Assembly (NCBI RefSeq): GCF_011752995.1 | Contig: NZ_VWWL01000001.1 | Span: 432,124 to 496,123 of the forward strand | Origin: Burkholderia sp. Ax-1724 | GTDB lineage: Bacteria; Pseudomonadota; Gammaproteobacteria; Burkholderiales; Burkholderiaceae | Length of the DNA stretch: 64,000 bases | Direction: 5' to 3' | Shown: positions 1-13,716 of the stretch, one piece after another | Position numbering within the stretch: position 1 is the stretch's first letter | Layout: each line of letters begins with the position of its first letter | Made by a program: the position numbers and the translations under genes | The notes under the pieces: model-generated | Seen by the model: only the letters and a program-made list of their open reading frames with translations | Databases searched by the model: none | Told to the model about the DNA's origin: nothing

Positions 1-213
1 TTCGCCGCGGCCGGTTTCAAGGCGTCGATTCGCGAGCGTTGGCGCATCGACCTCGAATTCAAGTCGTGGGTCGCGCGCATGCGCACGCCCGAGCCGCGCA
101 TCGTCGCGATCCGCTCGCTGTGGGATCACGCGCCCGACGAAGTGCGCCAGTATTTCGACGTGCAGGCGGACCACTCGTTCAAGCTCGACGCGTTGATGAT
201 CGACGCGCATTGA
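1..213 (+). CDS. C-terminal end of a probable class I SAM-dependent methyltransferase (5' truncated by window)
   Basis: Frame 1 is open from the first base to a TGA at 211-213 and gives the last 70 residues of a protein. The stretch is rich in W, R, F and acidic residues (ERWRIDLEFKSWVARMRTPE) and ends FKLDALMIDAH. This resembles the tail of small UbiE/Methyltransf_11-type methyltransferases, but no SAM-binding motif lies inside the window, so the family call is an inference from the tail alone. The gene converges on ppc, and the shared hairpin at 223-254 starts about 10 bases after its stop codon. Confidence 0.5.
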   Translation, partial: FAAAGFKASIRERWRIDLEFKSWVARMRTPEPRIVAIRSLWDHAPDEVRQYFDVQADHSFKLDALMIDAH

Positions 214-216
214 ATG

Positions 217-254
217 AAAAAAGCCGGGGGTGGCCTTTGCTGGCCACCCCCGGC
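217..254 (-). terminator. Rho-independent terminator for ppc (possibly bidirectional)
   Basis: A perfect 13-bp stem pairs 223-235 with 242-254 around a 6-base loop. On the minus strand it is followed directly by six T (A run at 217-222), the classic intrinsic terminator layout for ppc, which stops at 392. The same hairpin sits just after the plus-strand gene ending at 213. Confidence 0.88.
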
Positions 255-344
255 GTGTGTTGCGTATCGCGGGCTGAATGCACCGCTTGCACCGATGATT
301 CCGCATTGGTGCGTCAAGCCCGCTTGCGCTTCGACGGCAAACAG

Positions 345-380
345 CGGTTCAAACCCCGGTTCAAACCCCGGTTCAAACCG
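345..380. repeat. 12-bp tandem repeat, about 2.8 copies
   Basis: The unit GGTTCAAACCCC is repeated head to tail at 346-357 and 358-369, with a partial third copy at 370-379. It lies 12 bases past the ppc stop codon, between the gene and its terminator. Each unit contains the short self-complementary core GGTTcaAACC, so the transcript could form small alternative hairpins. Confidence 0.9.
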
Positions 381-391
381 CCGCTTCAGCC

Positions 392-3300
392 TCAACCCGT
401 ATTGCGCAAGCCCGCCGCGATCCCGTTGATGCTCAGACGAATCCCGCGTCGCACGCGCGTGTTCGTATCGCCCGCGCGATAGCGCTTGAGCAATTCGACC
501 TGCAAGTGATTGAGCGGATCGAGATACGGGAAGCGGTTCTTGATCGAGCGCGCGAGCAGCGGATTTTCCGCGAGCCGATCGCCCTTGCCGGTGATCTCGG
601 ACAACACCTTCGAGGTGCGCTCCCATTCCGCGACGATGCGCTCGAATACGTGCTTGCGCAGCTTCTTGTCGGTGACGAGCGCGGCGTAGCGCGACGCGAC
701 CGCGAGGTCGGTCTTCGCGAGCACCATGTCCATGTTCGACAGCAGGTTCGAAAAGAACGGCCACGTCTTGTGCATTTTCTTCAGCAGCGCGAGCCGGCGC
801 GCGCGTTCGGCATCGGAGGGCGCGCTGTCGAGATGCGCGGCGACCGCGCTGCCGAAGCCGTACCAGCCCGTCAGCAGCAGACGGCATTGGCCCCACGAGA
901 AGCCCCACGGAATCGCGCGCAGGTCCTCGATCTTGCGCTGCTTCGGGTCCTGCAGCTTGCGCGAGGCGGGCCGGCTGCCGATGTTCAGCTCGGCGATCTC
1001 GGCGATCGGCGTCGACTCGAAGAAATACTCCTTGAAACCCGGCGTTTCGTAGACGAGCGCGCGATACGCGGCCATTGCCGTATCGGACAGTTGCTGCATC
1101 GTTTCCTCGAACACGGGCAGCTCGGCGGGCGCGTTGCCTTGCGGCAGCAGCGACGCTTCGAGCGTCGCGGCCACCACCGTTTCCAGATTGCGCCGGCCGA
1201 TCTCGGGGTTGGCGAACTTGCTCGCGATCACCTCGCCCTGCTCGGTCAGGCGGATCTGTCCGTCGACGGTGCCGGGCGGCTGCGAGAGGATCGCCTGATA
1301 GGTCGGGCCGCCGCCGCGGCCGACGGTGCCGCCGCGGCCATGGAACAGGCGCAGCGTCACGCCGCGTTCGTTGAACAGCGAGACGAGCGCAAGCTCGGCG
1401 CGATACAGCTCCCAGTTCGAGGTCAGGAAGCCGCCGTCCTTGTTGCTGTCCGAATAGCCGAGCATGACTTCCTGCTCGTTGCCCTGGTGTTCGATCAGCG
1501 CGCCGACGCCCGGCAGCGCGATCAGATCGCGCATGATGTGCGGCGCGTTGCGCAGATCGGGGATCGTCTCGAAGAGCGGAATCACCATCAGGCCCGCGCG
1601 CGCCGGATCGTGCTCGTCGCCGAGACGGCCGCGCAACAGGCCGGTTTCCTTTTGCAGTAGCATCACCTCGACCAGATCGCTGACCGTTTCCGTGTGCGAA
1701 ATGATGTAGTTGCGCACCGCGCGCGCGCCGAATTTTTCGCGCGTGATACGCGCTTCCTCGAGCACGCCGAGTTCGCTCTTCACGAGGTCCGAGTACTCGG
1801 CGTACGGCACGCGCAGCGGGCGTGGCTGCGCGAGTTCGGCGAGCAGCACCTCGAGCTTGTCCGCCTCGGAGAGCGCCGCGTAATCGGCCTCGACGCCCGC
1901 GCGTCTGAGCAGTTCGGCGATCACCGCTTCGTGGATGTCCGAGCTTTGCCGCAGATCGATGCTCGCGAGATGGAAGCCGAACACCTCGGCGGCGCGCGTG
2001 AGCGGCGCGAGACGCGGGGCCGCGAGCGGCGCGCCGTGATGCTCGGCGAGCGAATCGATCAGCACGTGCAGGTCGCGCACGAAGTCGGCGGCGTCGTCGT
2101 AGGGAATCGCGCGGATCGGCGCCACGCCGCGCCCGGCGCTGCGCACCGGCACGCTGCCTTCGCCGAGCCGCACGCGCGCGCTGGCCGCGAGCCGCGTGTA
2201 CATGCCGATCAGCGCGCGGCGATACGGCTCGTCGGTGCGGTGCGGCGACTGGTCCGGCGAGATGGCCGCGAGTTCCTTCAGCGCATCGCTCGCGCCGGCC
2301 AGCAGGTTCGACACCGACAGTTCCGCGCCGAGCTTGTGCACCTGCTCCATGTAGTGCTCGAAGATCACCGCGGCCTGGCGCGTGATCGCGTTTTCGAGCG
2401 TGTCGGCCGTGACGTTCGGATTGCCGTCGCGGTCGCCGCCGATCCAGCTGCCCATCTGGAAGAACGGCGGCAGGCGCGCTTCGATGCCGTGTTCCTTGAG
2501 GGCGTCCTCGATGTCGCCATAGAGCGCGGGGATTTCCTCGAGGAAGGTGGCGCGATAGAACGACAGCGCGTTCTCGATTTCATCGGCGACGCTCAGACGC
2601 GCGTCGCGCAGCATGCGCGTCTGCCAGAGCGAGGTGACGCGCGCGCGCAGCATCGCTTCGTTGTGCGAGCGTTCGCGGTGGGTGAGCGGCTGGTCGCGCT
2701 CGGCGAGCAGCCGCGCGATGTCGTGCTGCGCGTCGAGAATGCTCTTGCGCTGCACTTCGGTCGGGTGCGCGGTCAGCACCGGCATGATCAGCGCGTCGTT
2801 GAAGAACTGCTGCAGCACTGGCGTCGCGGCCGCGCCCGCCGTGACGAGCCGCTCCAGCGCATAGGCGATCGTGCCCGGCTGCGAGGCCGAGCCCGCGAGC
2901 GCGTGAATCCGGTGCCGGCGGTTGCGGTGGCGGTCCTCGGCGATATTCGCGAGGTGCGAGAAGTAGCTGAACGCGCGCACCACGCTGACCGTCTGCTCGG
3001 GCGTCAGCGTGCGCAGCTTCTTGTCGAGCGTCTGCGCGGCGGCGCTGTCGTCCTCGCGGCGAAAACGCACGGCGGTCTGCCGGATCGTTTCGACGACGTC
3101 GAACACCGCGTCGCCTTCCTGCTCGCGCAGCACGTCGCCGAGCAGGCGGCCGAGATAGCGGATGTCCTGGAACAGCGGATGGTCCTTGTCCTCGCGCGTG
3201 CGGGCCGTGCTTTTGGCGGCGGGGACGGCGGCGCCTGCGCCCGCGGCTTGCGCGACGGCTTTCAGCTTCGGCTTTTTGGCGGCGCGCGGTTGGGCTGCGT

Positions 3301-3712
3301 CGCTCGCGGCCGCTTCGGTTTTCGCGGAAGCGGTGGCGTTCGCATCGGTGTTGGCGACCTTGGCCGGCTTGCGTGCATCGGCGGAGCTTGCGGCTTGCCC
3401 AGCCTTTTCAGCCTTGCTGGCTTTGGCTGTCTTCACGGGTTTTTCCGCTTTGACGGACACGGCGGTGCGCGCGGCTTTCGGCGCCTTGGCGGCTTGCGCG
3501 GCGAGGGCACGTTGGCCCGGGCGTTTTTCCGTGCGCTGTTCCGTGCACTGGTCGGCGCGTTGAGCGAAGGCCGACGTCGTGCCGTGCGCGGTGGAGTCGG
3601 CGAGGGCTGCGGCAGAGGCAGCGGAAGCGTCCGGCGTCGCGGCATGGGCCGGGCGAGCGTTGGACGAAGCAGTGTTGCGGCGGTCAGGGCGCGCCGATCC
3701 GGAAGACGTCAC
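392..3712 (-). CDS. ppc: Phosphoenolpyruvate carboxylase
   Basis: It carboxylates PEP with bicarbonate to oxaloacetate, the anaplerotic feed to the TCA cycle in the cytoplasm. Signatures seen: [13 protein letters not shown] with the catalytic His, [34 protein letters not shown] and the C-terminal end GLRNTG. A GTG at 3712 preceded by GAGGAAA fits best as the start (1106 aa). The reading frame stays open further upstream, but that would run into the hemC leader. About 177 residues rich in Ala, Lys and Thr precede the catalytic core, which begins near [14 protein letters not shown]. The core itself has normal PEPC length (about 930 aa). It is transcribed divergently from hemC. Confidence 0.95.
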   Translation of the reverse strand: MTSSGSARPDRRNTASSNARPAHAATPDASAASAAALADSTAHGTTSAFAQRADQCTEQRTEKRPGQRALAAQAAKAPKAARTAVSVKAEKPVKTAKASKAEKAGQAASSADARKPAKVANTDANATASAKTEAAASDAAQPRAAKKPKLKAVAQAAGAGAAVPAAKSTARTREDKDHPLFQDIRYLGRLLGDVLREQEGDAVFDVVETIRQTAVRFRREDDSAAAQTLDKKLRTLTPEQTVSVVRAFSYFSHLANIAEDRHRNRRHRIHALAGSASQPGTIAYALERLVTAGAAATPVLQQFFNDALIMPVLTAHPTEVQRKSILDAQHDIARLLAERDQPLTHRERSHNEAMLRARVTSLWQTRMLRDARLSVADEIENALSFYRATFLEEIPALYGDIEDALKEHGIEARLPPFFQMGSWIGGDRDGNPNVTADTLENAITRQAAVIFEHYMEQVHKLGAELSVSNLLAGASDALKELAAISPDQSPHRTDEPYRRALIGMYTRLAASARVRLGEGSVPVRSAGRGVAPIRAIPYDDAADFVRDLHVLIDSLAEHHGAPLAAPRLAPLTRAAEVFGFHLASIDLRQSSDIHEAVIAELLRRAGVEADYAALSEADKLEVLLAELAQPRPLRVPYAEYSDLVKSELGVLEEARITREKFGARAVRNYIISHTETVSDLVEVMLLQKETGLLRGRLGDEHDPARAGLMVIPLFETIPDLRNAPHIMRDLIALPGVGALIEHQGNEQEVMLGYSDSNKDGGFLTSNWELYRAELALVSLFNERGVTLRLFHGRGGTVGRGGGPTYQAILSQPPGTVDGQIRLTEQGEVIASKFANPEIGRRNLETVVAATLEASLLPQGNAPAELPVFEETMQQLSDTAMAAYRALVYETPGFKEYFFESTPIAEIAELNIGSRPASRKLQDPKQRKIEDLRAIPWGFSWGQCRLLLTGWYGFGSAVAAHLDSAPSDAERARRLALLKKMHKTWPFFSNLLSNMDMVLAKTDLAVASRYAALVTDKKLRKHVFERIVAEWERTSKVLSEITGKGDRLAENPLLARSIKNRFPYLDPLNHLQVELLKRYRAGDTNTRVRRGIRLSINGIAAGLRNTG

Positions 3713-4245
3713 GATGGGTTTCCTCAGGGAAGCCAGGGTCTGTTGAGTGATGAACTGCAACTGCGGAACTGCGACAGAATGTGCAACGTGGACTGCGAGT
3801 AACGTGAACAGCGTGCAACAGGGACTGCGAACGGGACTGCAATTAGAACAGCAAAGAGAACTGCAAGGCGCACGACAACGCGCAACGGCAAGGCGCGGCG
3901 GCAGGCGGGCCTGCAAAACGAACCGCCCGCGACGAGCCGCATGAGCCCTGCCGACGCCGGATGGAGAGAGGGGCCACGACACATGAGGCGAGGCCGCACT
4001 GAACGCGCGGCGCGTGCCGCCCACGCGGTTACGCCGCATTGCATCATCGCGCATGCCGCCGCGCGATGCGCGAACGACCGTGCGTGACGAGCCGGAATGG
4101 GGCAGGCGCTTGCCGCGCGCAGCCCGTCTCCTCCATCGATACCGCGTCTGCCTGGCGCCCGGCCGTGCCTTTGGTGCAAGGGCGCAAGCAGGGGCGCGTG
4201 CTAACATTGATTGTTATTCCATCCCGAGATTCGATCAGCAAGCTA
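3713..4245. promoter_or_regulatory. Divergent ppc / hemC intergenic region with ACTGC-rich repeats
   Basis: This 533-base gene-free region must hold the promoters of ppc (minus) and hemC (plus). No convincing -35/-10 pair was identified. Within 3753-3864 the hexamer (A/G)ACTGC occurs seven times on the plus strand, at 3753, 3759, 3767, 3791, 3823, 3835 and 3859, in an otherwise unremarkable sequence. Whether it is a regulatory array or drifted simple repeat cannot be told from sequence. Confidence 0.5.
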
Positions 4246-5327
<1,082 letters not shown>

Positions 5328-5328
<1 letters not shown>

Positions 5329-7328
5329 TGGCCTCGGGCACGCCGGAGCAGGCGTCCTTCACGGTCGTGATCACGCGGCCGGCCGGCCAGTCGAGCGAGC
5401 TCGTCGGGCAGCTCGAAGCGGCCGGCCTCGCGACGCTCGACTTTCCGCTAATCGACATCGCCCCCGTCATCGACCCTGCGCCGCTGCGCGCCGCACTCGC
5501 GTCGCTCGAACGCTATGCGCTCGTCGTCTTCGTCTCGCCGAACGCGGTCGATCACGCGTTTGCGCACCGCGACGACATCTGGCCGCACGCGTTGCCGATC
5601 GGCGTGGTCGGTCCCGGCAGCGTGCGTGCGCTGGCGCGCCACGGCATCGGCGCGCCGGGGCATCGCGTCATCAGCCCGGCCGCGGGCGCCGACGACGAAG
5701 CGGCGAGCTTCGACTCCGAGGGCCTCTTCGCCGCGCTCGACGCGCAGCTCGGCACGGCGGCGCTCGACGGCAAGCGCGTGCTGATCGTGCGCGGCGACGG
5801 CGGCCGCGAATGGCTCGCCGACCGCCTGCGCGAAGCGGGCGTCGAAGTCGAGACGGTCGCCGCGTACCGGCGCGTCGTGCCGGAGCCGCCCATCGGCGCC
5901 TGGGCGCGCGTGCACGAACTGCTCGCGGGCCGGCCGCACGCATGGCTCGTGACCAGTTCCGAAGGCGTGCGCAACCTGCAAGAGCTTGCGCACGACCACC
6001 TCAACGCGAGCGAGATCGCACAGCTCAAACACGCGCCGCTCGTCGCGCCTCATCCACGCATCGCGCAGACCGCGCGGGCATTGGGTTTTGATAGGATGAC
6101 GGTGTCCGGCGCGGGCGACGAGCGCATAGTCCGCGCGCTCGTCACCGCGGCCGCCGTGCCTTCCGTGCCCCCCGTCGTCCAACCGGTATCGACCAACCCG
6201 GCTCAATCACGCATGACTGAAACGAACGCCTCCACGAACGCCGCACCCCAGCCGTCCGCAACCGCCGCGTTGCCGCCGAATCAACCCTTCACGCCGTACG
6301 AAGCGCACAAGCGCCGCAGCATGAGCGGGCCGCTGCTGTGGTTTGTGGTCGTGATCCTGGCGTGCGCGGTCGGCGTGGGCGGCTTCGCGATGAACCGCAA
6401 GCTCGTGCGCACCGAGCAGGCGCTGGCGCAGCGTCAGCAGGCCAACGACACGCAGACCAACGAGCTGCGCATCAAGCTCGACCAGGCGCTCGCCAGCGTG
6501 CATCAGGCGGACTCGCAGGTCGCGCAGTTCGAGGGCAAGCTCGCCGATGCGCAGGCCGCGCAGCAGGCGCTGCAACAGCAATACGCCGATCTCGCGCGCA
6601 ATCGCGACGACTGGACGCTCGCCGAAGTCGGGCAGATGCTGTCGGCGGCGAGCCAGCAGTTGCAGCTGACCGGCAACACGCAGCTCGCGCTGTTCGCGCT
6701 GCAAAGCGCCGACACGCGCCTCGCGGCGTCGGACAGCCCGCAGGCGGTGGCGGTGCGCAAGGCGATCGCGCAGGACATCGACAAGCTGAAGGCCGCGCCG
6801 TCGACCGATCTCACCGGTCTCGCGATCAAGCTCGACAACGCAATCGACCACGTCGCGAACCTGCCGCTCTCGGGCGAGGCGCCGATTCCGCATGCGACGC
6901 CGCACGCGGCCACGTGGGCCGACACCGCGAAGGTGGCCGCGGCCACCGGCAAGCCGCGCTGGGAAGTGTGGTTCGACGAGGTCACGCACGGCATCGGCGA
7001 TCAACTGACGAGCCTCGTGCAGGTGCGCCGCATCGACCATGCCGACGCGATGCTCGTCTCGCCCGACCAGGGCTATTTCGTGCGCGAGAACCTGAAGCTG
7101 CGTTTGCTGTCGGCGCGTCTCGCGCTGCTCTCGCGCAACCAGACCACGCTGAAGTCCGACCTGCAGGCGGCGCAGACGGCGCTCACGCGCTACTTCGACG
7201 CTTCGTCGAAAGAGACGCAAACAGTGATCGATCTCGTCAGGCAGGTCGATACGGGCTCGGCCGCGGTCGAACTGCCGAACCTCGACACGAGCCTGCAGGC
7301 CGTCAATCAATACCGGAACCGGGGTTAA
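5328..7328 (+). CDS. hemDX: Fused uroporphyrinogen-III synthase / HemX-like membrane protein (HemDX)
   Basis: Residues 1 to about 275 are a HemD domain, which closes and inverts ring D of hydroxymethylbilane to uroporphyrinogen III. It starts VVITRPAGQSSELVGQLEAA and carries VVFVSPNAVDHAF and WLVTSSEGVRNL. A Pro/Ala/Thr linker follows, then one transmembrane helix near 335-357 (LLWFVVVILACAVGVGGFAM), a Gln/Ala-rich coiled coil and the HemX domain. The start ATG overlaps the hemC stop; a GTG one codon earlier is possible. A Met codon at 6213 marks the old hemX start region but has no ribosome site, so one polypeptide is expected. Such fusions are known in Burkholderia relatives. Confidence 0.93.
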
Positions 7329-7330
7329 TC

Positions 7331-8521
7331 ATGGCGATCCGGGGACTTCTTTGGCTCGCGCTGCTGTTCGTGATCGCGGTGGTGCTCGCGGTGGTCGGCC
7401 GCTTCGACGCGGGGCAGATACTGCTGGTCTATCCGCCGTATCGCGTCGACATGTCGCTCAATCTGTTCATCGTCGCGATCGTCGTGCTGTTCATCGTGCT
7501 GTATGCGCTCCTGCGCATCATCCGCAATATCTGGCGCATGCCGCAGCGCGTCGCCGCGTACCGCGCGCGCTCGCGCGTCGCGAAAGCGCATGCGTCGTTG
7601 CGCGACGCGATCGGCAACCTCTACGCGGGGCGTTTCTCGCGTGCCGAGAAGGCCGCGAAAGACGCGCTCGCGAACGGCGACAACAAGGGCGCGGCCGGCC
7701 TGATCGCGGCCACGGCCGCGCATCGCATGCACGAATATGCGCGGCGCGACGAATGGCTCGCGCAGATCGACGAAGCCGACTGGCAGGATGCGCGCCTGAT
7801 GGCGACCGCCGACATGCGCGCCGACGGCCGCGACGCGGACGGCGCGCTCACCGCGCTGACCGAAATGCAATCGCAGGGCGCGCGGCGCATTCATGCACAA
7901 CAGATCATGCTGCGCGCGCAGCAGCAACTGAAGAACTGGGGCGAGGTGCTCAAGCTCGTCAAGACGCTGGAGAAGCGCGAGGCGATCCATCCGGCCGTGG
8001 CGGTGCGGCTGCGTCAACTGGCGGCCGAGAATCTGCTGCGCGATCGTCGTCACAACGCCGATGCGCTGCTCGAACTGTGGAACTCGCTGTCGGCGGTCGA
8101 GCGTCATTCGCCGCGTCTCGCCGATACCGCCGCCGAACTGCTCGTCTCGCTGAATCGTCCGCAGGACGCGCGCAAGATCGTCGAGGAAGCGCTCGCGCAG
8201 AACTGGGACGCGCGCCTGCTGCGCCGCTATCCGGACACGGCCGGCGGCGATGCGCTGCCGCTGATCCAGAAGGCCGAAGCCTGGCAGAAGGATCGTCCCG
8301 AAGATGCGGATCTGATGTTCACCCTGGGCCGTCTGTGCCTGCATCAGCAGTTGTGGGGCAAGGCGCAATCGTTCCTCGAACGCGCGCTGAAGCTTGCCGA
8401 TAACGAGACGCTGAAGATCCGCTCGCATCGCGCGCTTGCGCGTTTGCACGAGCAGCTTGGCGATACCGAGAAAGCGAGCCAGCATTATCGCGAGAGCGCG
8501 CTGGCGATGAATGTGACCTGA
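7331..8521 (+). CDS. hemY: HemY family haem-biosynthesis-associated TPR membrane protein
   Basis: A 396-residue inner-membrane protein with two N-terminal transmembrane helices (about 5-23 and 43-63) separated by the HemY_N signature AGQILLVYPPYRVDMS. A helical TPR-like region of about 300 residues follows (LADTAAELLVSLNRPQDARK, MFTLGRLCLHQQLWGKAQSF). This is the proteobacterial HemY of the hemCDXY operon, not the Bacillus protoporphyrinogen oxidase of the same name. Its exact role is unsettled; scaffolding or regulation of late haem synthesis has been proposed for the family. The start is 2 bases after the hemDX stop, indicating translational coupling. Confidence 0.94.
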   Translation: MAIRGLLWLALLFVIAVVLAVVGRFDAGQILLVYPPYRVDMSLNLFIVAIVVLFIVLYALLRIIRNIWRMPQRVAAYRARSRVAKAHASLRDAIGNLYAGRFSRAEKAAKDALANGDNKGAAGLIAATAAHRMHEYARRDEWLAQIDEADWQDARLMATADMRADGRDADGALTALTEMQSQGARRIHAQQIMLRAQQQLKNWGEVLKLVKTLEKREAIHPAVAVRLRQLAAENLLRDRRHNADALLELWNSLSAVERHSPRLADTAAELLVSLNRPQDARKIVEEALAQNWDARLLRRYPDTAGGDALPLIQKAEAWQKDRPEDADLMFTLGRLCLHQQLWGKAQSFLERALKLADNETLKIRSHRALARLHEQLGDTEKASQHYRESALAMNVT

Positions 8522-8579
8522 TGAGGCTCGCATCATGGCGTAGCCGCTGAGCCGCACAAGCCTCTCGAACCGCTACCCG

Positions 8580-8612
8580 ATGGCCGCAGCCGATGCTGCG
8601 GCCATTTCTTTT
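8580..8612 (+). terminator. Rho-independent terminator of the hem operon
   Basis: A perfect 11-bp stem pairs 8580-8590 with 8595-8605 around the tetraloop CGAT and runs into a T-rich tail (TTCTTTTT). It lies 58 bases after the hemY stop. Confidence 0.92.
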
Positions 8613-8925
8613 TGCACCGCGTGATAGACGCGGGTTTGTCGTTGCCAGTCTTCGCTTGGGCTCTGGTCACCCATGATGGCTGCACTGCCGCAAGCCATCC
8701 GGACCGCGAGCGGCGCGCGACGTAGGCCACGTTCGCTGCGAGGTCAGAGCGACGGGCGACTCTCGCCAAATATCTGCAGCGATACATCAGACGTGACCTA
8801 TTATCAAAAGTCGTGAGTAGTACGACTGAGGTTGCGATGCTGTCCGGACAGGCTTCGCATTTCGGCGGCCCGGACGGCAATCCGCGAATCGTGCAACCGG
8901 TTGCAGGTGTCGTGGAGAAAGGGCA
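8613..8925 (+). promoter_or_regulatory. Upstream region of ppk2 with two dyad elements
   Basis: The 313 bases between the hem terminator and ppk2 hold no gene. Two dyads stand out: AGTCGT/ACGACT with a 7-base spacer at 8809-8827, and the perfect 12-bp palindrome CTGTCCGGACAG at 8840-8851. Both lie 75-120 bases before the ppk2 start and could be operator sites. No clear promoter boxes were identified. Confidence 0.4.
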
Positions 8926-9873
8926 ATGGTTCGCAAGGACATACTCGATGCGTTGCGGACGTACACCGAGCCGTTTCGCGTCACGAGCGGCAGCGATTTC
9001 TCGCTGAAGCATTTCGATCCCGGCGAGACGCTGGGACTCAAAATGGATAAGGCCGAGGCGCTGCAACTGCTCCAGCGCGGCTCGAAATGGCTTGCGATGG
9101 AGCAGGAGGTGCTCTACGCGCAGGATTCCTGGTCGGTGCTGCTGGTGTTCCAGGCCATGGACGCGGCGGGCAAGGACGGGACGATCAAGCACGTCATGTC
9201 GCGCGTCAATCCGCAGGGCTGCGATGTTTTCTCGTTCAAGCAGCCGTCGGCCGAAGAGCTCTCGCACGACTTTCTGTGGCGCTATGGCAGGAAAGTGCCC
9301 CAGCGTGGGCACATCGGCATTTTCAACCGTTCGTACTACGAGGAAGTGCTAGTGGTGCGCGTGCATCGGCATCTGCTCGATGCGCAGAAGATTCCGCCGG
9401 CACGGATCGGCAGCAATATATGGGACGAGCGGCTCGCCGATATCGCGCGATTCGAGGACTATCTGACGCGCCAGGGCGTGGTCATTCTCAAGTTCTATCT
9501 GAACCTGTCGTATGCGGAGCAGAAGAAGCGCTTCATGGACCGTCTCGACAATCCCGGCAAGCACTGGAAGTTTTCCGCCGCCGACATTCGCGAGCGCCGC
9601 TACTGGGACGACTATATGCACGCCTATGAAGAGGCCATTCGCGCGACGGCTTCGGAGGCGGCACCGTGGTTCGTCGTGCCCGCCGACAACAAACCTTTTA
9701 CGCGGCTCGTCGTTGCGGCTGCGATCGTCGAGGCTGTCGAGAAGCTCGACCTCGCTTACCCGAAAGCCACGCAGGAGCAGATGAAGGACCTCGCCGCGGC
9801 GAGAGAGGAACTCGGCGCCGAAGCCGCGGACGCGACGAAACAGACACTGGCAGGGGGCGATTCCGGACATTGA
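8926..9873 (+). CDS. ppk2: Polyphosphate kinase 2 family protein
   Basis: PPK2 enzymes transfer phosphate between polyphosphate and nucleoside mono- or diphosphates. The P-loop-like Walker A is at about 78-86 (AMDAAGKDG), followed by a lid region and the Walker B-type segment IGIFNRSYYEEVL. FKQPSAEELSHDFLWR and the C-terminal FVVPADNKPFTRL are also family hallmarks. The length of 315 aa suits a single-domain PPK2; whether it prefers AMP, ADP or GDP is not decidable here. A GAGAAAGG site precedes the ATG. It lies 63 bases before a P-type cation ATPase and is probably co-transcribed with it. Confidence 0.93.
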   Translation: MVRKDILDALRTYTEPFRVTSGSDFSLKHFDPGETLGLKMDKAEALQLLQRGSKWLAMEQEVLYAQDSWSVLLVFQAMDAAGKDGTIKHVMSRVNPQGCDVFSFKQPSAEELSHDFLWRYGRKVPQRGHIGIFNRSYYEEVLVVRVHRHLLDAQKIPPARIGSNIWDERLADIARFEDYLTRQGVVILKFYLNLSYAEQKKRFMDRLDNPGKHWKFSAADIRERRYWDDYMHAYEEAIRATASEAAPWFVVPADNKPFTRLVVAAAIVEAVEKLDLAYPKATQEQMKDLAAAREELGAEAADATKQTLAGGDSGH

Positions 9874-9936
9874 AAGCGGTCCCTGACCAGACATCACCGG
9901 CATCACCGAAACCGGGAGAGAGAGGGAGAGACGAGG

Positions 9937-12690
<2,754 letters not shown>

Positions 12691-12789
12691 GGCGCGGGCT
12701 CGCGCGGCGATACGGTTGCGCGAGATGTCCTTCGCATCGCGCGCAATGCGCTGGAATCGTGCACGGCCGCGGCGGCCCGCTCGCGATCT

Positions 12790-13623
12790 TCAGCCGTCCG
12801 TCGAGACCGTCACGGCTTCCCATGCACGGATTTCATCCGCGAATGCGGACAGTTTGTCTCGCACGAGCCCGAGTGCATCGCTGCCGAGCAGAAGATGCGC
12901 GGGCGGATGATCTGCGGCAATCGCCGCGAGCATCGCACGGGCCGCGCGCCTCGGGTCGCCCAATTGCTTGCCGCTTTTTTCCTCGCGGGCTTTGCGGATG
13001 GGGTCGAAGACGGTGTCGTAATCCGCAATGGAGCGGGGCGTTCGCGTCATCGAGCGGCCTGCCCAGTCGGTGCGGAATGAACCCGGCGCCACGGCTGTCA
13101 CGGCAATGCCGAAAGATTCGACCTCCTTGCCAAGGGCTTCGGAAATACCCTCCAGAGCAAATTTGCTGCCGCAATAGTAAGCGATGCCTGGCATCGTGAT
13201 GTGGCCGCCCATCGACGTCATATTCAGAATGTGGCCGCGTCGCCGCTCACGCATGAAAGGCAGGACGGCCTTCATCATCGCGACGGCGCCGAACACATTC
13301 ACGTCGAACTGCCGCCGCATCTCCGACAGCGGCGATTCTTCCATGACGCCCTCGTGGCCGTAACCGGCATTGTTGACGAGGACGTCAACGGGCCCCACGT
13401 TTGCCTCGATTTCCGCCACGACGCCATCGATGGCGTCGAAGTCGGTTACGTCGAGCACGCGGCCAAAAGCGGCGCTCGCGGACAGCGCTTCGAAATCATG
13501 CTTCGCCTGTGCGTTTCTCACGGTTCCGACCACCTTGTGACCTGCTGCCAGCGCTTCTTGTGCGAGTGCACGGCCAAAGCCGCTGCTGACGCCGGTGATG
13601 AGCAGGATTTTGCTGGATGCCAT
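12790..13623 (-). CDS. SDR family NAD(P)-dependent oxidoreductase
   Basis: A 277-residue classical short-chain dehydrogenase. The cofactor motif is TGVSSGFGRALA near the N-terminus, followed by NNAGYGHEGVMEE, the catalytic Ser region LNMTSMGGHI, and the YxxxK pair in AYYCGSKFALEG. The cofactor loop APGSFRTDWAG follows. The ATG at 13623 is chosen because GGGAGAA lies just upstream and the glycine motif falls at the usual distance. The substrate is unknown. It is divergent from an AraC-family activator with a 93-base gap, a common arrangement where the regulator controls the oxidoreductase. Confidence 0.92.
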   Translation of the reverse strand: MASSKILLITGVSSGFGRALAQEALAAGHKVVGTVRNAQAKHDFEALSASAAFGRVLDVTDFDAIDGVVAEIEANVGPVDVLVNNAGYGHEGVMEESPLSEMRRQFDVNVFGAVAMMKAVLPFMRERRRGHILNMTSMGGHITMPGIAYYCGSKFALEGISEALGKEVESFGIAVTAVAPGSFRTDWAGRSMTRTPRSIADYDTVFDPIRKAREEKSGKQLGDPRRAARAMLAAIAADHPPAHLLLGSDALGLVRDKLSAFADEIRAWEAVTVSTDG

Positions 13624-13716
13624 CGAAGCTTCTCCCAAATGTCGATTGAGCATGCATGGTAATCTGACGGGCGAGGCTGAATAAGCCGAATTTCACTGTT
13701 TTTCTTGCATAAAACT
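13624..13716. promoter_or_regulatory. Shared divergent promoter region of the SDR and AraC genes
   Basis: This 93-base gap between two divergent starts is visibly AT-richer than its surroundings (ATAAGCCGAATTTCACTG, TTTTTCTTGCATAAAAC). It must contain both promoters and is the most likely binding site of the neighbouring AraC-type regulator. No exact operator was resolved. Confidence 0.45.

Noticed and set aside
345..380. GGTTCAAACC resembles a tRNA T-arm
   Set aside because: It is a tandem repeat with no acceptor, D or anticodon stems around it and no CCA end.
1694..3802. A 702-codon open frame on the plus strand across ppc
   Set aside because: It is antisense to the well-supported PEP carboxylase. 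The Arg/Ala/Val-rich product has no domains and is typical of shadow frames in high-GC DNA.
6213..7328. Separate hemX gene starting at the internal ATG
   Set aside because: The frame is continuous with hemD and no Shine-Dalgarno site precedes the ATG; a fusion protein is simpler.
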